A DNA stretch of 64,000 nt. Origin: SZUA-430 sp040080835 (GTDB lineage Bacteria; Pseudomonadota; Alphaproteobacteria; Micropepsales; Micropepsaceae). Numbering within the stretch: position 1 is the first letter of the stretch; each line of letters begins with the position of its first letter. Position numbers and translations under genes: made by a program. Of the stretch, positions 1 through 7,792 are shown one piece after another. The DNA lies in NCBI GenBank assembly GCA_040080835.1, contig JBEBHP010000012.1, positions 62,001-126,000 of the forward strand, read 5' to 3'. The notes beneath the pieces were generated by a model. That model was given only the letters and a program-made list of their open reading frames with translations. It was not told where the DNA came from and searched no databases.

Positions 1-486
1 TTCGTTTGTGAAGAACGGCGTGTCCTGCAAACCCGGTATCGGTGGCGCAAGAGGGGAGGAGCCGGTGGCGATGATGAAAGTCCTTGCCTTCACGCGCGTT
101 GTACCGGCCTCGACTTCCGTCGGGGAGACGAAGTTTGCAGTTGCCTTGATGACCTTCACACCCAGTTTTTCGAAGCGCTCGACCGAGTCGTTGGGTTCAA
201 TAGCCGCAATGACGTTTTTCACGTGCTGCATGACGGCCGGAAAGTCTGTCACGGGTGCTGATGACTTCACGCCAAATTTGCCCGCCCTGCGGATGTGGTT
301 TGCGTGATCAGCTGCAGCGATCAATGCCTTGGAGGGAACGCAGCCATAGTTCAGGCAGTCGCCACCCATCTTGTGACGTTCAATCAGGACGACCTTGCGG
401 CCAAGCTGGGCTGCACCGGCTGCGACCGACAGCCCGCCGGATCCTGCGCCGATGATGCAGAGATCTGCTTTGATGTTTTCAGCCAT
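1..486 (-). CDS. Mercuric-reductase-like FAD-dependent pyridine nucleotide-disulfide oxidoreductase (3' part outside window)
   Basis: Only the N-terminal 162 residues are inside the window. They start with a Rossmann FAD-binding loop (GAGSGG, residues 13-18), then the redox-active disulfide motif CLNYGCVPSK with C44 and C49, as in mercuric reductase and dihydrolipoamide dehydrogenase. The segment TGSSPLAPPIPG near the edge is the usual FAD-domain ATG-type motif. The ATG start at 486 overlaps the upstream membrane protein stop by 8 nt, so the two are co-transcribed. No N-terminal heavy-metal (GMTCxxC) domain is present, and Hg-reductase activity cannot be inferred because the C-terminal cysteine pair is not visible. 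VTT-membrane-protein partners are commonly found beside or fused to this flavoprotein family. Confidence 0.9.
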   Translation of the reverse strand, partial: MAENIKADLCIIGAGSGGLSVAAGAAQLGRKVVLIERHKMGGDCLNYGCVPSKALIAAADHANHIRRAGKFGVKSSAPVTDFPAVMQHVKNVIAAIEPNDSVERFEKLGVKVIKATANFVSPTEVEAGTTRVKARTFIIATGSSPLAPPIPGLQDTPFFTNE

Positions 487-1231
487 TGCCGGACGATTTT
501 CCAGAGATGCCGCGATAGATGATCGGGATGAGAGACAAGAGGATAAGCCCGCCGATCGGAATGTAGAAGTCAGGTCGGGACAAAAGCGCCATGAGGCTGA
601 GATCAGGTTGTTCGCCAGCTTCGAACAGCGCGTTCAGGCCGTTGCCAATACTTGCGAATACGAAAGCACCGGGAATGATGCCGATGGCTGTCGTTATGAA
701 GAAGGTCGAGAGTGAAACGCCCAGGAATGCAGGCGCGAGGTTAACCAGCCAGAACGGAAAGAGGGGAACCAGGCGCAGTATCATCATGTAGCTGAAGGCA
801 TTGCGCCTGAAGCCGTCTTCCATCGGTTTGATCTGTGCGCTGAACCTGCGCTTCAAGGGTTCGCCCAGGGCCGAGCGTGCGATGACAAACAGGATGGTCG
901 AGCCAACCGTTGCCCCTGCCACGATCCATGCGGTGCCAAACACGTTGCCGAACAGGAAACCGCTAGTGATGCTGAGGATTGCACCGACTGGAAGGGAGGC
1001 CGCTGCCACGACGATATAGGTTACGATGAAGATGCCGACGGCTTCGGGTTTGTGGTCGTGCACCAGTTCCTTGAGCACGGCCCTGTTTTCCTTGAGGGTG
1101 TCGAGCGTGAAGTACTTGTTGAGCCCGGTCGCGAAAAAGGCGCCGAGGGCCAGCACAAGTACAAGGAGCGGTACCAGGCGTGCCAGGGCAGAAGTTTTCT
1201 CAGGGGGTGGGGTGTCGGTCATGGGTATCAC
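479..1231 (-). CDS. TVP38/TMEM64 (VTT/SNARE-associated) family membrane protein
   Basis: A 250-residue polytopic membrane protein. There is a hydrophobic segment at about 15-37, then the VTT core at about 65-195 with the family-typical stretches GAILSITSGFLFG and GATVGSTILFVIAR, and a C-terminal anchor at about 220-240. Members of the DedA/VTT superfamily are lipid scramblase- or transporter-like; the substrate here is unknown. The listed GTG start overlaps the DUF547 stop (GTGA); an ATG three codons downstream (1222) is an equally good start. It is the middle gene of a three-gene leftward operon with DUF547 and the flavoprotein, a pairing that suggests a shared membrane or redox role (inference). 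Confidence 0.88.
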   Translation of the reverse strand: MIPMTDTPPPEKTSALARLVPLLVLVLALGAFFATGLNKYFTLDTLKENRAVLKELVHDHKPEAVGIFIVTYIVVAAASLPVGAILSITSGFLFGNVFGTAWIVAGATVGSTILFVIARSALGEPLKRRFSAQIKPMEDGFRRNAFSYMMILRLVPLFPFWLVNLAPAFLGVSLSTFFITTAIGIIPGAFVFASIGNGLNALFEAGEQPDLSLMALLSRPDFYIPIGGLILLSLIPIIYRGISGKSSGNG

Positions 1232-2046
1232 TTAGCTTCATTCAGGGACCAATCATAGGCATAGCCATCTATGCTGTCGGTGGCCTGAAGTTTCTTCTTC
1301 AGGTCTGCGCTTGCGTATTTTGCGATATGGCTGATCACTTCGGCGTCTGACCTTCCGAAGTCACTGCGGTACCAGGAGAATATCTGGGACAGGGTCAGGC
1401 GTCCGTTCGAGATGGTGACTCCGCGCGGATGGTTGATGTAGCTTTTTGCGCCATCATCCAACATTGCGTCCAGATCCTTTGCGGTGAAGGGTTTCGTGGC
1501 CAGGTTCGGACAGCTGAACGACGCGCAATTGACGGCGTAGTGCACGCGCGGATCGTGCCATTGCTTGCGCAGAATGTCGTGTTCGACATTGTCCAGCGAG
1601 AGTTTCCGGCCTTCAACCACCATGATCTGTTTTTTCCATGGGCCAGATGAGAAGAAACCTCCTCCCAGCGAAATGTCCTTGATGCTCTTGACGGGGAAGT
1701 GGTCGAGGACAACGTCAATCGTCTGGGCGTTATACAGATTGATCCAGAACGCCATCTGCTCATCTCGGGTGAACCCGCTGATTTCAGTGGCCTGCAGGCT
1801 TTTGAGATAGTCCTCGAGTCGCTTCCGGTCGGCGGCGTTCACTTCACGATAGGCAAAAAGGTTCACGCCGTCAGGCGTGGCACGAACGTAGCGGGCAAGG
1901 ATCTGCTTCCAGGTGGAATGATCGATCTTCATGGACTGGTCCGGGTTGCTGGTTGCGAAGAATGAAACAAGGTCAGAAGCGTTGGCCAGCGAAGCCGAGG
2001 ATCCGATAGTCAGGAATAGCGACAGCAAGGCGGTTATGGTTTTCAC
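1228..2046 (-). CDS. Secreted DUF547 domain-containing protein
   Basis: The start is GTG at 2046, chosen because a purine-rich GAAAGG ribosome-binding sequence precedes it and a classic signal peptide (KTITALLSLFLTIGSSASLANA) follows; the reading frame stays open upstream to 2085 without a signal sequence. The mature protein is a DUF547 domain with the family patterns WINLYNAQTID and VHYAVNCASFSCPNL (cysteine-containing). DUF547 proteins have a papain-like fold predicted by others, but no verified activity. First gene of the operon with the VTT protein and the flavoprotein. It lies back to back with rpmH, so the 187 bp to the rpmH start carry promoters for both directions. Confidence 0.88.
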   Translation of the reverse strand: MKTITALLSLFLTIGSSASLANASDLVSFFATSNPDQSMKIDHSTWKQILARYVRATPDGVNLFAYREVNAADRKRLEDYLKSLQATEISGFTRDEQMAFWINLYNAQTIDVVLDHFPVKSIKDISLGGGFFSSGPWKKQIMVVEGRKLSLDNVEHDILRKQWHDPRVHYAVNCASFSCPNLATKPFTAKDLDAMLDDGAKSYINHPRGVTISNGRLTLSQIFSWYRSDFGRSDAEVISHIAKYASADLKKKLQATDSIDGYAYDWSLNEAK

Positions 2047-2162
2047 GTATCCGGACCTTTCGCCGTTTCCGAGGGGCAGGGCCAATGCCTAACCTTGCCG
2101 GAACTCTCGGGCGACTGACGACATATTGATGGCGCCTCTGGGGGGTGCGTTGCCATTGCTAT

Positions 2163-2191
2163 TTGACTTGGCGAGCCAAATTCCCTATATC
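2163..2191 (+). promoter_or_regulatory. Sigma-70-like promoter of the rpmH operon
   Basis: TTGACT at 2163-2168 and TATATC at 2186-2191 are separated by 17 bp, close to the housekeeping consensus. The -10 box ends 41 bp before the rpmH GTG. It faces the ribosomal/secretion operon, which has no other obvious internal promoter. Confidence 0.7.
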
Positions 2192-2232
2192 GCCGCCCTC
2201 TCATCGACTTGAATTTATTGAGGAAGTCAGCC

Positions 2233-2367
2233 GTGAAGCGCACATATCAGCCATCGAAGCTCGTAAGAAAGCGCCGCCACGGTTTTCGTTCGCGTTCCGC
2301 GACTGGAAATGGCCGAAAAGTGCTGGCAAACCGCCGGGCCCACGGCCGCAAGCGTCTTTCCGCCTAG
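2233..2367 (+). CDS. rpmH: 50S ribosomal protein L34
   Basis: A 44-residue, very basic protein starting at GTG and beginning VKRTYQPSKLVRKRRHGF, with the conserved downstream RSRSATGNGRKVLANRRA pattern of L34. The length is exactly that usual for the family. An AGGAAG ribosome-binding site lies upstream at 2221-2226. It is the first gene of the rpmH-rnpA-yidD-yidC-engB-argB run, an arrangement conserved in bacteria, and its product sits in the large subunit near the exit-tunnel base. Confidence 0.97.
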   Translation: MKRTYQPSKLVRKRRHGFRSRSATGNGRKVLANRRAHGRKRLSA

Positions 2368-2411
2368 AATAGCCATTTCAGCAGTTGGCTTCCCGCCCCA
2401 CCTCAGATGAC

Positions 2412-2774
2412 GTGGTCAAAGTGTCGCGCCTTTTGAAACGGGCTGACTTTTTGAGGCTGGCAAAGGGCCGACGATATTCCACGGCCGGGCTCGTGCTTCA
2501 GATGCATCCGGCCCCCGTCTCAGCCGAAGGGATTCGTCTGGGGTTCACTGCCACCAAAAAATTGGGCAATGCGGTGGTTCGAAACCGGGTAAAACGGCGA
2601 TTGCGCGAACTGGCGCGTCAAGTCATGCCCCTTTTTGCGCAGGCGGGGTGCGACTATGTATTGATCGGCCGCGAGGCAACTGCGTCGAGGTTGTTTCCAG
2701 CCTTGCTGGAAGATCTGAAACTCGCGCTTTCGAAAGTGCACGCGGGCCGTCCCAAGAAGGCAGAAGAAGCATGA
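2412..2774 (+). CDS. rnpA: Ribonuclease P protein component
   Basis: Protein subunit that, with RNase P RNA, trims the 5' leader of pre-tRNAs. The RNA-binding signature RNRVKRRLREL is clear in the middle, preceded by GFTATKKLGNAVVRN, and KRADFLRLAKGRR begins the fold. Several in-frame starts are possible: TTG 2385, GTG 2412 and GTG 2421. None has a strong Shine-Dalgarno sequence, so the start is uncertain while the end is firm. The stop overlaps the yidD start (ATGA), implying translational coupling. Confidence 0.93.
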   Translation: MVKVSRLLKRADFLRLAKGRRYSTAGLVLQMHPAPVSAEGIRLGFTATKKLGNAVVRNRVKRRLRELARQVMPLFAQAGCDYVLIGREATASRLFPALLEDLKLALSKVHAGRPKKAEEA

Positions 2775-3061
2775 AGGTGAAGCCGCTTGCGGTACGTGCC
2801 GCCAAGGCGATGTTGAAGGCACCCATTCATGTGTATCGCCATGCGATCTCTCCGCTGATTGGACCTTCCTGCCGCTTTCAGCCTACGTGCTCGGCGTATG
2901 CGCTGGAGGCTATTGAAAAACATGGGCCGCTGAAGGGCGCGTGGCTTACCGCCAGGCGGCTCGGCAAGTGCCATCCCGTAAAGTGGCTCGGGGCAAGCGA
3001 AGGTTATGACCCTGTGCCTCACTCCTGTTCCTCACACAAAATGTCTGGTAGCCAAGAATGA
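2771..3061 (+). CDS. yidD: Membrane protein insertion efficiency factor YidD
   Basis: A 96-residue protein starting at the ATG that overlaps the rnpA stop. It carries the YidD signature: HVYRHAISPLIGPSCRFQPTCSAYALEAI, with its two conserved cysteines, followed by KGAWLTARRLGKCHP. YidD is a small amphipathic membrane-associated protein that assists YidC-dependent insertion. Its position between rnpA and yidC is the conserved one. The stop overlaps the yidC ATG. The C-terminal extension after GYDPVP is short and serine-rich. Confidence 0.95.
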   Translation: MKVKPLAVRAAKAMLKAPIHVYRHAISPLIGPSCRFQPTCSAYALEAIEKHGPLKGAWLTARRLGKCHPVKWLGASEGYDPVPHSCSSHKMSGSQE

Positions 3062-4860
3062 ACAATAAACGTCCGGATACCGGAAATTACATGGCGGCCC
3101 TGGCGTTGAGCGCGGTCGTCCTGTTTCTCTGGCAGTACTTCTTCATCGCGCCAATGACCGAGCGCCAGCGGGCCGCGCAACACGCAGCCACGGAACAGAA
3201 GACCGAAGGTGCTGCTGTGCCAGGCGCGCCTGCCGCAGTCGTTCCAGGCCAGCCGCAGCCGCGCGAAACCGTTATCAGCACGGGTGGCGGCCGGTTGCCA
3301 TTCGAAAGCGACAAGGTTGATGGAACGATTCGTCTGACCGGTGCGCAAATCGATGATCTGAGCCTGAAGAAGTACCAGGAGACGATCGATCCGACCTCGA
3401 AAGAGGTTATATTCCTGACGCCGCACGGCACCGCCAGCGCTACCTATGCCGAGACGGGCTGGGCGGCCGCGCCTGGTTCGCATACCAAGGTGCCAGATGC
3501 GACCACGGTGTGGTCGACCACAGATGCAAAGCTTACGCCTTCCACACCCGTCACGCTGACATGGAATAACGGTGAGGGGCTGACCTTCGTCCGTCGCATT
3601 TCGCTCGACGAAGACTACATGTTCACAGTCACGGATTCGGTCGAGAACGCTGCGGCCTTGCCAATTACGCTTTACCCTTACGCGCTGGTGTCCCGCGAAG
3701 GTGAGCCCGTTCACACCGCGGCGTGGACGCTGCACGAAGGAATGTTTGGCGTCCTCAATGGCCTGCTAGAGAAATTTACTTATGCAGACCTGCGTGATGC
3801 AAAGGTTCCCGAAGCCAAATTTGAAGGCACGAGCGGCTGGCTTGGCGTGACGGACAAATACTGGATGGCGACTGTCATCCCGCCGCAGAACGAGAAGTTC
3901 ACCGGACGGGTTTCGATCGCACGCGAAAAGTCAGGCGAAGTGTTTCGCGCAGACTATCTGCTCGGTGGTCGAAACGTTGCAGCCGGCAGCAAGGCTGAAG
4001 TTACGCATCACGTGTTTGCGGGCGCCAAGATTGTTTCGCTGGTTGAGGCCTACCAGCAAAAACTTGGCATCCATCGCTTCGACATGACGATTGACTGGGG
4101 CTGGTTCTCGCCGATCACCTACCGGATGTTCCAGGGCCTGGACTACATCAACAAGCTTGTAGGCAATTTTGGCATTGCCATCATCATCCTGACCATCATC
4201 GTCAAGATCCTGTTCTTTCCCCTGGCCAATCGATCATACGAGTCGATGACCAAGATGAAGAAGGTTCAGCCCGAGATGAAAGAGCTGCAGGAGCGTTTCA
4301 AGGAAGACAAGGCAAAGCAGCAGCAGGAAATCATGGCGCTGTACCGGCGCGAGAAGGTGAACCCGCTCATGGGCTGCCTGCCGCTTCTGCTTCAGATCCC
4401 GATTTTCTTTTCGCTGTACAAGGTACTGTACGTGACCATTGAAATGCGGCACGCACCATTCTTCGGCTGGATCCAGGATCTTGCGGCTGCAGATCCAACG
4501 AACGTATTCAATCTGTTCGGGCTCATTCCGGTTGCGATGCCAACCTGGCTGCACATTGGTGCGTGGCCCCTGATGATGGGTCTTACGATGTGGGTCCAGA
4601 TGAAGATGAGTCCGCCGTCGACAGACCCGACCCAACGCCAGATGCAGTTGATCATGCCGCCGATGTTTACCTATCTGATGGGGCAATTTGCTGCTGGTCT
4701 CGTTGTCTACTGGACGCTGAACAACCTGCTCTCGATCGGCCAGCAGTACCTGATCATGCGAAGGCTGAATGTGCCGCTGGACATCTCGTTCAAGCTGCCG
4801 TCCTGGCTGACCAGTGCACTGGGTCGCACGAAAGCGCCCCCATCCTCGGGCGCTCCGTGA
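3058..4860 (+). CDS. yidC: Membrane protein insertase YidC (Oxa1 family)
   Basis: A 600-residue insertase that places inner-membrane proteins alone or with SecYEG. Residues 13-32 form an uncleaved N-terminal membrane segment (ALALSAVVLFLWQYFFIAPM). A large periplasmic domain spans about 60-350. The conserved Oxa1 core with the remaining membrane segments lies at about 360-580 (YRMFQGLDYINKLVGNFG; NPLMGCLPLLLQIPIFFSLY; VVYWTLNNLLSIGQQYLI). The length is normal for a Gram-negative YidC. It overlaps yidD by 4 nt, and its stop shares an A with the engB ATG (TGATG). Confidence 0.98.
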   Translation: MNNKRPDTGNYMAALALSAVVLFLWQYFFIAPMTERQRAAQHAATEQKTEGAAVPGAPAAVVPGQPQPRETVISTGGGRLPFESDKVDGTIRLTGAQIDDLSLKKYQETIDPTSKEVIFLTPHGTASATYAETGWAAAPGSHTKVPDATTVWSTTDAKLTPSTPVTLTWNNGEGLTFVRRISLDEDYMFTVTDSVENAAALPITLYPYALVSREGEPVHTAAWTLHEGMFGVLNGLLEKFTYADLRDAKVPEAKFEGTSGWLGVTDKYWMATVIPPQNEKFTGRVSIAREKSGEVFRADYLLGGRNVAAGSKAEVTHHVFAGAKIVSLVEAYQQKLGIHRFDMTIDWGWFSPITYRMFQGLDYINKLVGNFGIAIIILTIIVKILFFPLANRSYESMTKMKKVQPEMKELQERFKEDKAKQQQEIMALYRREKVNPLMGCLPLLLQIPIFFSLYKVLYVTIEMRHAPFFGWIQDLAAADPTNVFNLFGLIPVAMPTWLHIGAWPLMMGLTMWVQMKMSPPSTDPTQRQMQLIMPPMFTYLMGQFAAGLVVYWTLNNLLSIGQQYLIMRRLNVPLDISFKLPSWLTSALGRTKAPPSSGAP

Positions 4861-5552
4861 TGCCAGAAGTCCCCGAACCGGAAGACAGCGACAAGGTCTG
4901 GCAGAAGCGCGGGCATCACCTGTTTGCACAGGAGTGCACGTTTCTGCGTGCTGTCACGTCGTTCGATCAGCTGACAACAGGAGACCTTCCAGAGGTTGCG
5001 TTTGCCGGGCGTTCAAACGTCGGCAAATCAAGCCTGGTGAACGCGCTCACCGGGCGCAAGACACTGGCGCGGGTATCCAACACGCCGGGACGCACCCGGG
5101 AGATCATCCAGTTTGACCTTGGCGGTCGACTGGGACTGGTTGATCTTCCAGGTTACGGGTTTGCCAAGGTGTCCAAGGTGATGGCGTCGAACTGGCACCG
5201 GCTCATCGAGACCTATCTTCACAAGCGTCCCCAATTGTGCCGGGTGTGCCTGCTGGTTGATGCCCGACATCCTGCGCATGACAGCGACCTGATGATGATG
5301 AAGCTGCTCGACGGGGCAGGGGTATCCTGCCTTCTCGTGTTGACCAAACTTGACAAGCTGAATGTCACCGAGCGCGAGCGGGCCATTAACGATGCGGCAC
5401 ACGAAGCTGAACGGCATGTGTCGATTCACCCTGAACTCTTTGCCACGTCTGCACAGACCGGCGAAGGTATAGCGGCGCTTCGTGCTCACCTTGCGCACGT
5501 GGCAAATCCGGTTGAAAAGGGATATAAGACCGCCAACCGCGGAACACGTTAA
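4860..5552 (+). CDS. engB: Ribosome biogenesis GTPase EngB/YihA
   Basis: A 230-residue GTPase needed for 50S assembly. G1 is GRSNVGKSSL (about residue 48), the G2 region is NTPGRTREI, G3 is DLPGYGFAKV, G4 is TKLDKL and G5 is SAQTGEG. The frame is open far upstream inside yidC, but the ATG at 4860, overlapping the yidC stop, gives a normal family length. The stop TAA shares its last base with the argB ATG (TAATG), so translation along the operon is coupled. Confidence 0.96.
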   Translation: MPEVPEPEDSDKVWQKRGHHLFAQECTFLRAVTSFDQLTTGDLPEVAFAGRSNVGKSSLVNALTGRKTLARVSNTPGRTREIIQFDLGGRLGLVDLPGYGFAKVSKVMASNWHRLIETYLHKRPQLCRVCLLVDARHPAHDSDLMMMKLLDGAGVSCLLVLTKLDKLNVTERERAINDAAHEAERHVSIHPELFATSAQTGEGIAALRAHLAHVANPVEKGYKTANRGTR

Positions 5553-6502
5553 TGAGTTCATCAGCCGACGACAAAGATTTTCATGGCAAGGACGAGCGCG
5601 TGCAGAACCTGCGCCAGCTTGCCAAGTGGCGCGCGACCGCTCGTGTCCTGACGGAGGCTCTGCCGTTCATCCTGGAATACGACCAGAAGACACTTGTCGT
5701 GAAGTATGGCGGCAATGCGATGGGCGAAGAGGGCGTGGCCGAACACTTTGCCCAGGACATCGTGCTCATGCGGCAGACCGGCATCAATCCGGTCGTCGTG
5801 CATGGTGGCGGGCCGCAGATTGGAGCGATGCTCAAGCGGCTTGAGATCAAGTCGTCATTCGTGGACGGGTTGCGCGTGACCGACCAGGCTGCGATCGACG
5901 TGGTGGAGATGGTGCTGACAGGTACCGTCAACAAGCAGATCGTTTCTGCGATCAATCACGCGGGCGGCAGGGCTGTGGGCGTTTCGGGCAAGGACGGGCA
6001 GCTGATCATGGCCAGGAAGCTCGTGCGCACCCGCACGGACCCAAAGACAGGCAAGACAGAGACGATCGACCTTGGTTTCGTCGGAGAGCCTGAGAAGGTG
6101 AATACCGAAGTCCTGAAGACCATCGTGCAGGCTGACATGGTCGCGGTGATCGCACCCATCGGCGCGGGCCATTCTGGCGAGACCTACAACATCAATGCCG
6201 ATACCGTGGCCGGGGCAGTGGCGGGTGCGCTCAATGCGGATCGCCTTCTGCTGTTGACTGACGTGCCTGGAGTTATGGACCGCAACGGTAATTTGATTGA
6301 ACGCCTGACTGCAACCGAGGCGCGCGCCCTGATCGCAGATGGCACGATTTCCGGCGGAATGATCCCAAAAGTCGAGACCTGCATTGATGCCATCGACCGT
6401 GGCGTAAAGGGTGCCGTCATCCTTGACGGACGCATCCAGCATGTTCTGCTGATTGAATTGTTTACAGAACACGGCGCAGGCACCATGATCCTTCCTGGAT
6501 GA
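5552..6502 (+). CDS. argB: Acetylglutamate kinase
   Basis: A 316-residue amino-acid kinase that phosphorylates N-acetyl-L-glutamate in arginine synthesis. KYGGNAM (K51) and HGGGPQIG provide the phosphate-binding lysine and glycine loop; NINADTVAGAVAGAL and DRLLLLTDVPGVMD are conserved in the C-lobe. The roughly 35-residue N-terminal helix (NLRQLAKWRATARVL...) is the extension seen in hexameric, arginine-inhibited enzymes, so feedback inhibition is plausible (inference). Placement right behind engB is a common alphaproteobacterial arrangement. Confidence 0.97.
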   Translation: MSSSADDKDFHGKDERVQNLRQLAKWRATARVLTEALPFILEYDQKTLVVKYGGNAMGEEGVAEHFAQDIVLMRQTGINPVVVHGGGPQIGAMLKRLEIKSSFVDGLRVTDQAAIDVVEMVLTGTVNKQIVSAINHAGGRAVGVSGKDGQLIMARKLVRTRTDPKTGKTETIDLGFVGEPEKVNTEVLKTIVQADMVAVIAPIGAGHSGETYNINADTVAGAVAGALNADRLLLLTDVPGVMDRNGNLIERLTATEARALIADGTISGGMIPKVETCIDAIDRGVKGAVILDGRIQHVLLIELFTEHGAGTMILPG

Positions 6503-6538
6503 ACTGACCTAACGTAACTCGGGCGTGAAGTAACGGTC

Positions 6539-7765
6539 TTGCGAATTTTCCGCCTCACACTTGTCGCGACGGGACTCTGGGCGCTTGCTTGCCTTCCGGT
6601 GCATGCGCAGCAGGAGCAAGGCCCCACACAGCCTGCACAGGGCGCTCCAGCACGGCCCACGATCCTGCAGATGACGCCAGGTGCGAAGCTCGGTTCCCAG
6701 CCGCCGAGGCCCACCGATCCCGCACCGTCGACCACGACCAAGCGACCACGGATCATTCCGGTGACGCCCGGCTCTGCATCGGCCGCAGGTCCCTCGCCGT
6801 CGCGTGCGCCGCGCACATCACCGAACGACTACACATTCTGTAACCAGACATCGTACACGCTGCTGGTCGCCGTGGGCCTGCAGAACGGGCCGATGATCTT
6901 TACACGTGGCTGGTGGCCACTGCCCGCAGGTGACTGCAAGGTCGTTATCAAGGGCCCGCTGAACCAGAACACCTACTACAGTTTTGCGCGCTCATCATTC
7001 GCGCATTCAGGACCGATCCGCACGTGGGGCGGGACGCATGAGCTGTGCACTGGCCGGGTGAATTTCCAGGCTTCGGGTACCGAAGGTTCGCCTTGCGGTC
7101 CCGGTTATGTGCCGCAGGGCTTTGCCGGTGTCGATACGAATGGCAAGGCTGGCTGGCTGACGACGCTCTCTGAAGGTCCGCAAATCAAGGGGAGTGATGA
7201 AGCGCGCATCGCTGGCCTCCAGCGGCTGCTGTCGGATGTCGGGTTATTCGATGGTGCCATCGACGGCGTTGCAGGACCGAAGTTCAACGAGGCAATGACA
7301 CAGGCGCGCACAGCCCTCAGTGCGACGACGGCGGACGGCAATACGATTTATGCCAAGCTTCTTGCAGAAGCCACGCGTATCCAGGCTTCATCCGGGCTCA
7401 CGTTCTGCAATCGCACGCAAAGCATCATCTGGGCGGCCTACGGTCGCGAAGCGCAAGGCAAGCTTCAAAGCCGCGGCTGGTACCGCCTGCTTCCGGAGCA
7501 GTGCGAGAAAGTCATCAAGGAGCGGCTGGCCGAGCCCAGCGTGTATGCGTTTGCATCAGTTGAAAAGTCAGAGGGAGTTCCGGAGACCTGGGGCGGCAAC
7601 AAACTTTTCTGCACCAAGGATTCGAGCTTCGATTTTGAAGACGCGACCAATTGTTCGGGCAAAGGCTTTTCAAGCAATGGCTTCTTCCAGATCAACACGA
7701 ACGGTCAATCGAGTGTCACGTTCGAGTTTGTTCCAAGAAACCCGCCACCGCAGCCGACAGAATGA
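6539..7765 (+). CDS. Secreted protein with two DUF1036 domains around a peptidoglycan-binding-like segment
   Basis: A 408-residue protein from a TTG start; no better start precedes the signal peptide, which ends near VHAQ (residue 23). A proline-rich linker runs to about residue 95. A first DUF1036 unit (YTFCNQTSYTLLVAVG ... GWWPLPAGDCKVVIKG) is followed by a PG_binding_1-like stretch (LQRLLSDVGLFDGAIDGVAG, about 222-241) and a second DUF1036 unit (LTFCNRTQSIIWAAYG ... GWYRLLPEQCEKVIKE). Conserved cysteines suggest disulfides in the periplasm. The function of DUF1036 is unknown. It follows argB by 36 bp and ends convergently with the DUF2336 gene. Confidence 0.88.
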   Translation: MRIFRLTLVATGLWALACLPVHAQQEQGPTQPAQGAPARPTILQMTPGAKLGSQPPRPTDPAPSTTTKRPRIIPVTPGSASAAGPSPSRAPRTSPNDYTFCNQTSYTLLVAVGLQNGPMIFTRGWWPLPAGDCKVVIKGPLNQNTYYSFARSSFAHSGPIRTWGGTHELCTGRVNFQASGTEGSPCGPGYVPQGFAGVDTNGKAGWLTTLSEGPQIKGSDEARIAGLQRLLSDVGLFDGAIDGVAGPKFNEAMTQARTALSATTADGNTIYAKLLAEATRIQASSGLTFCNRTQSIIWAAYGREAQGKLQSRGWYRLLPEQCEKVIKERLAEPSVYAFASVEKSEGVPETWGGNKLFCTKDSSFDFEDATNCSGKGFSSNGFFQINTNGQSSVTFEFVPRNPPPQPTE

Positions 7766-7792
7766 GGCCGCGCCACATGCATGCACGGTTAC

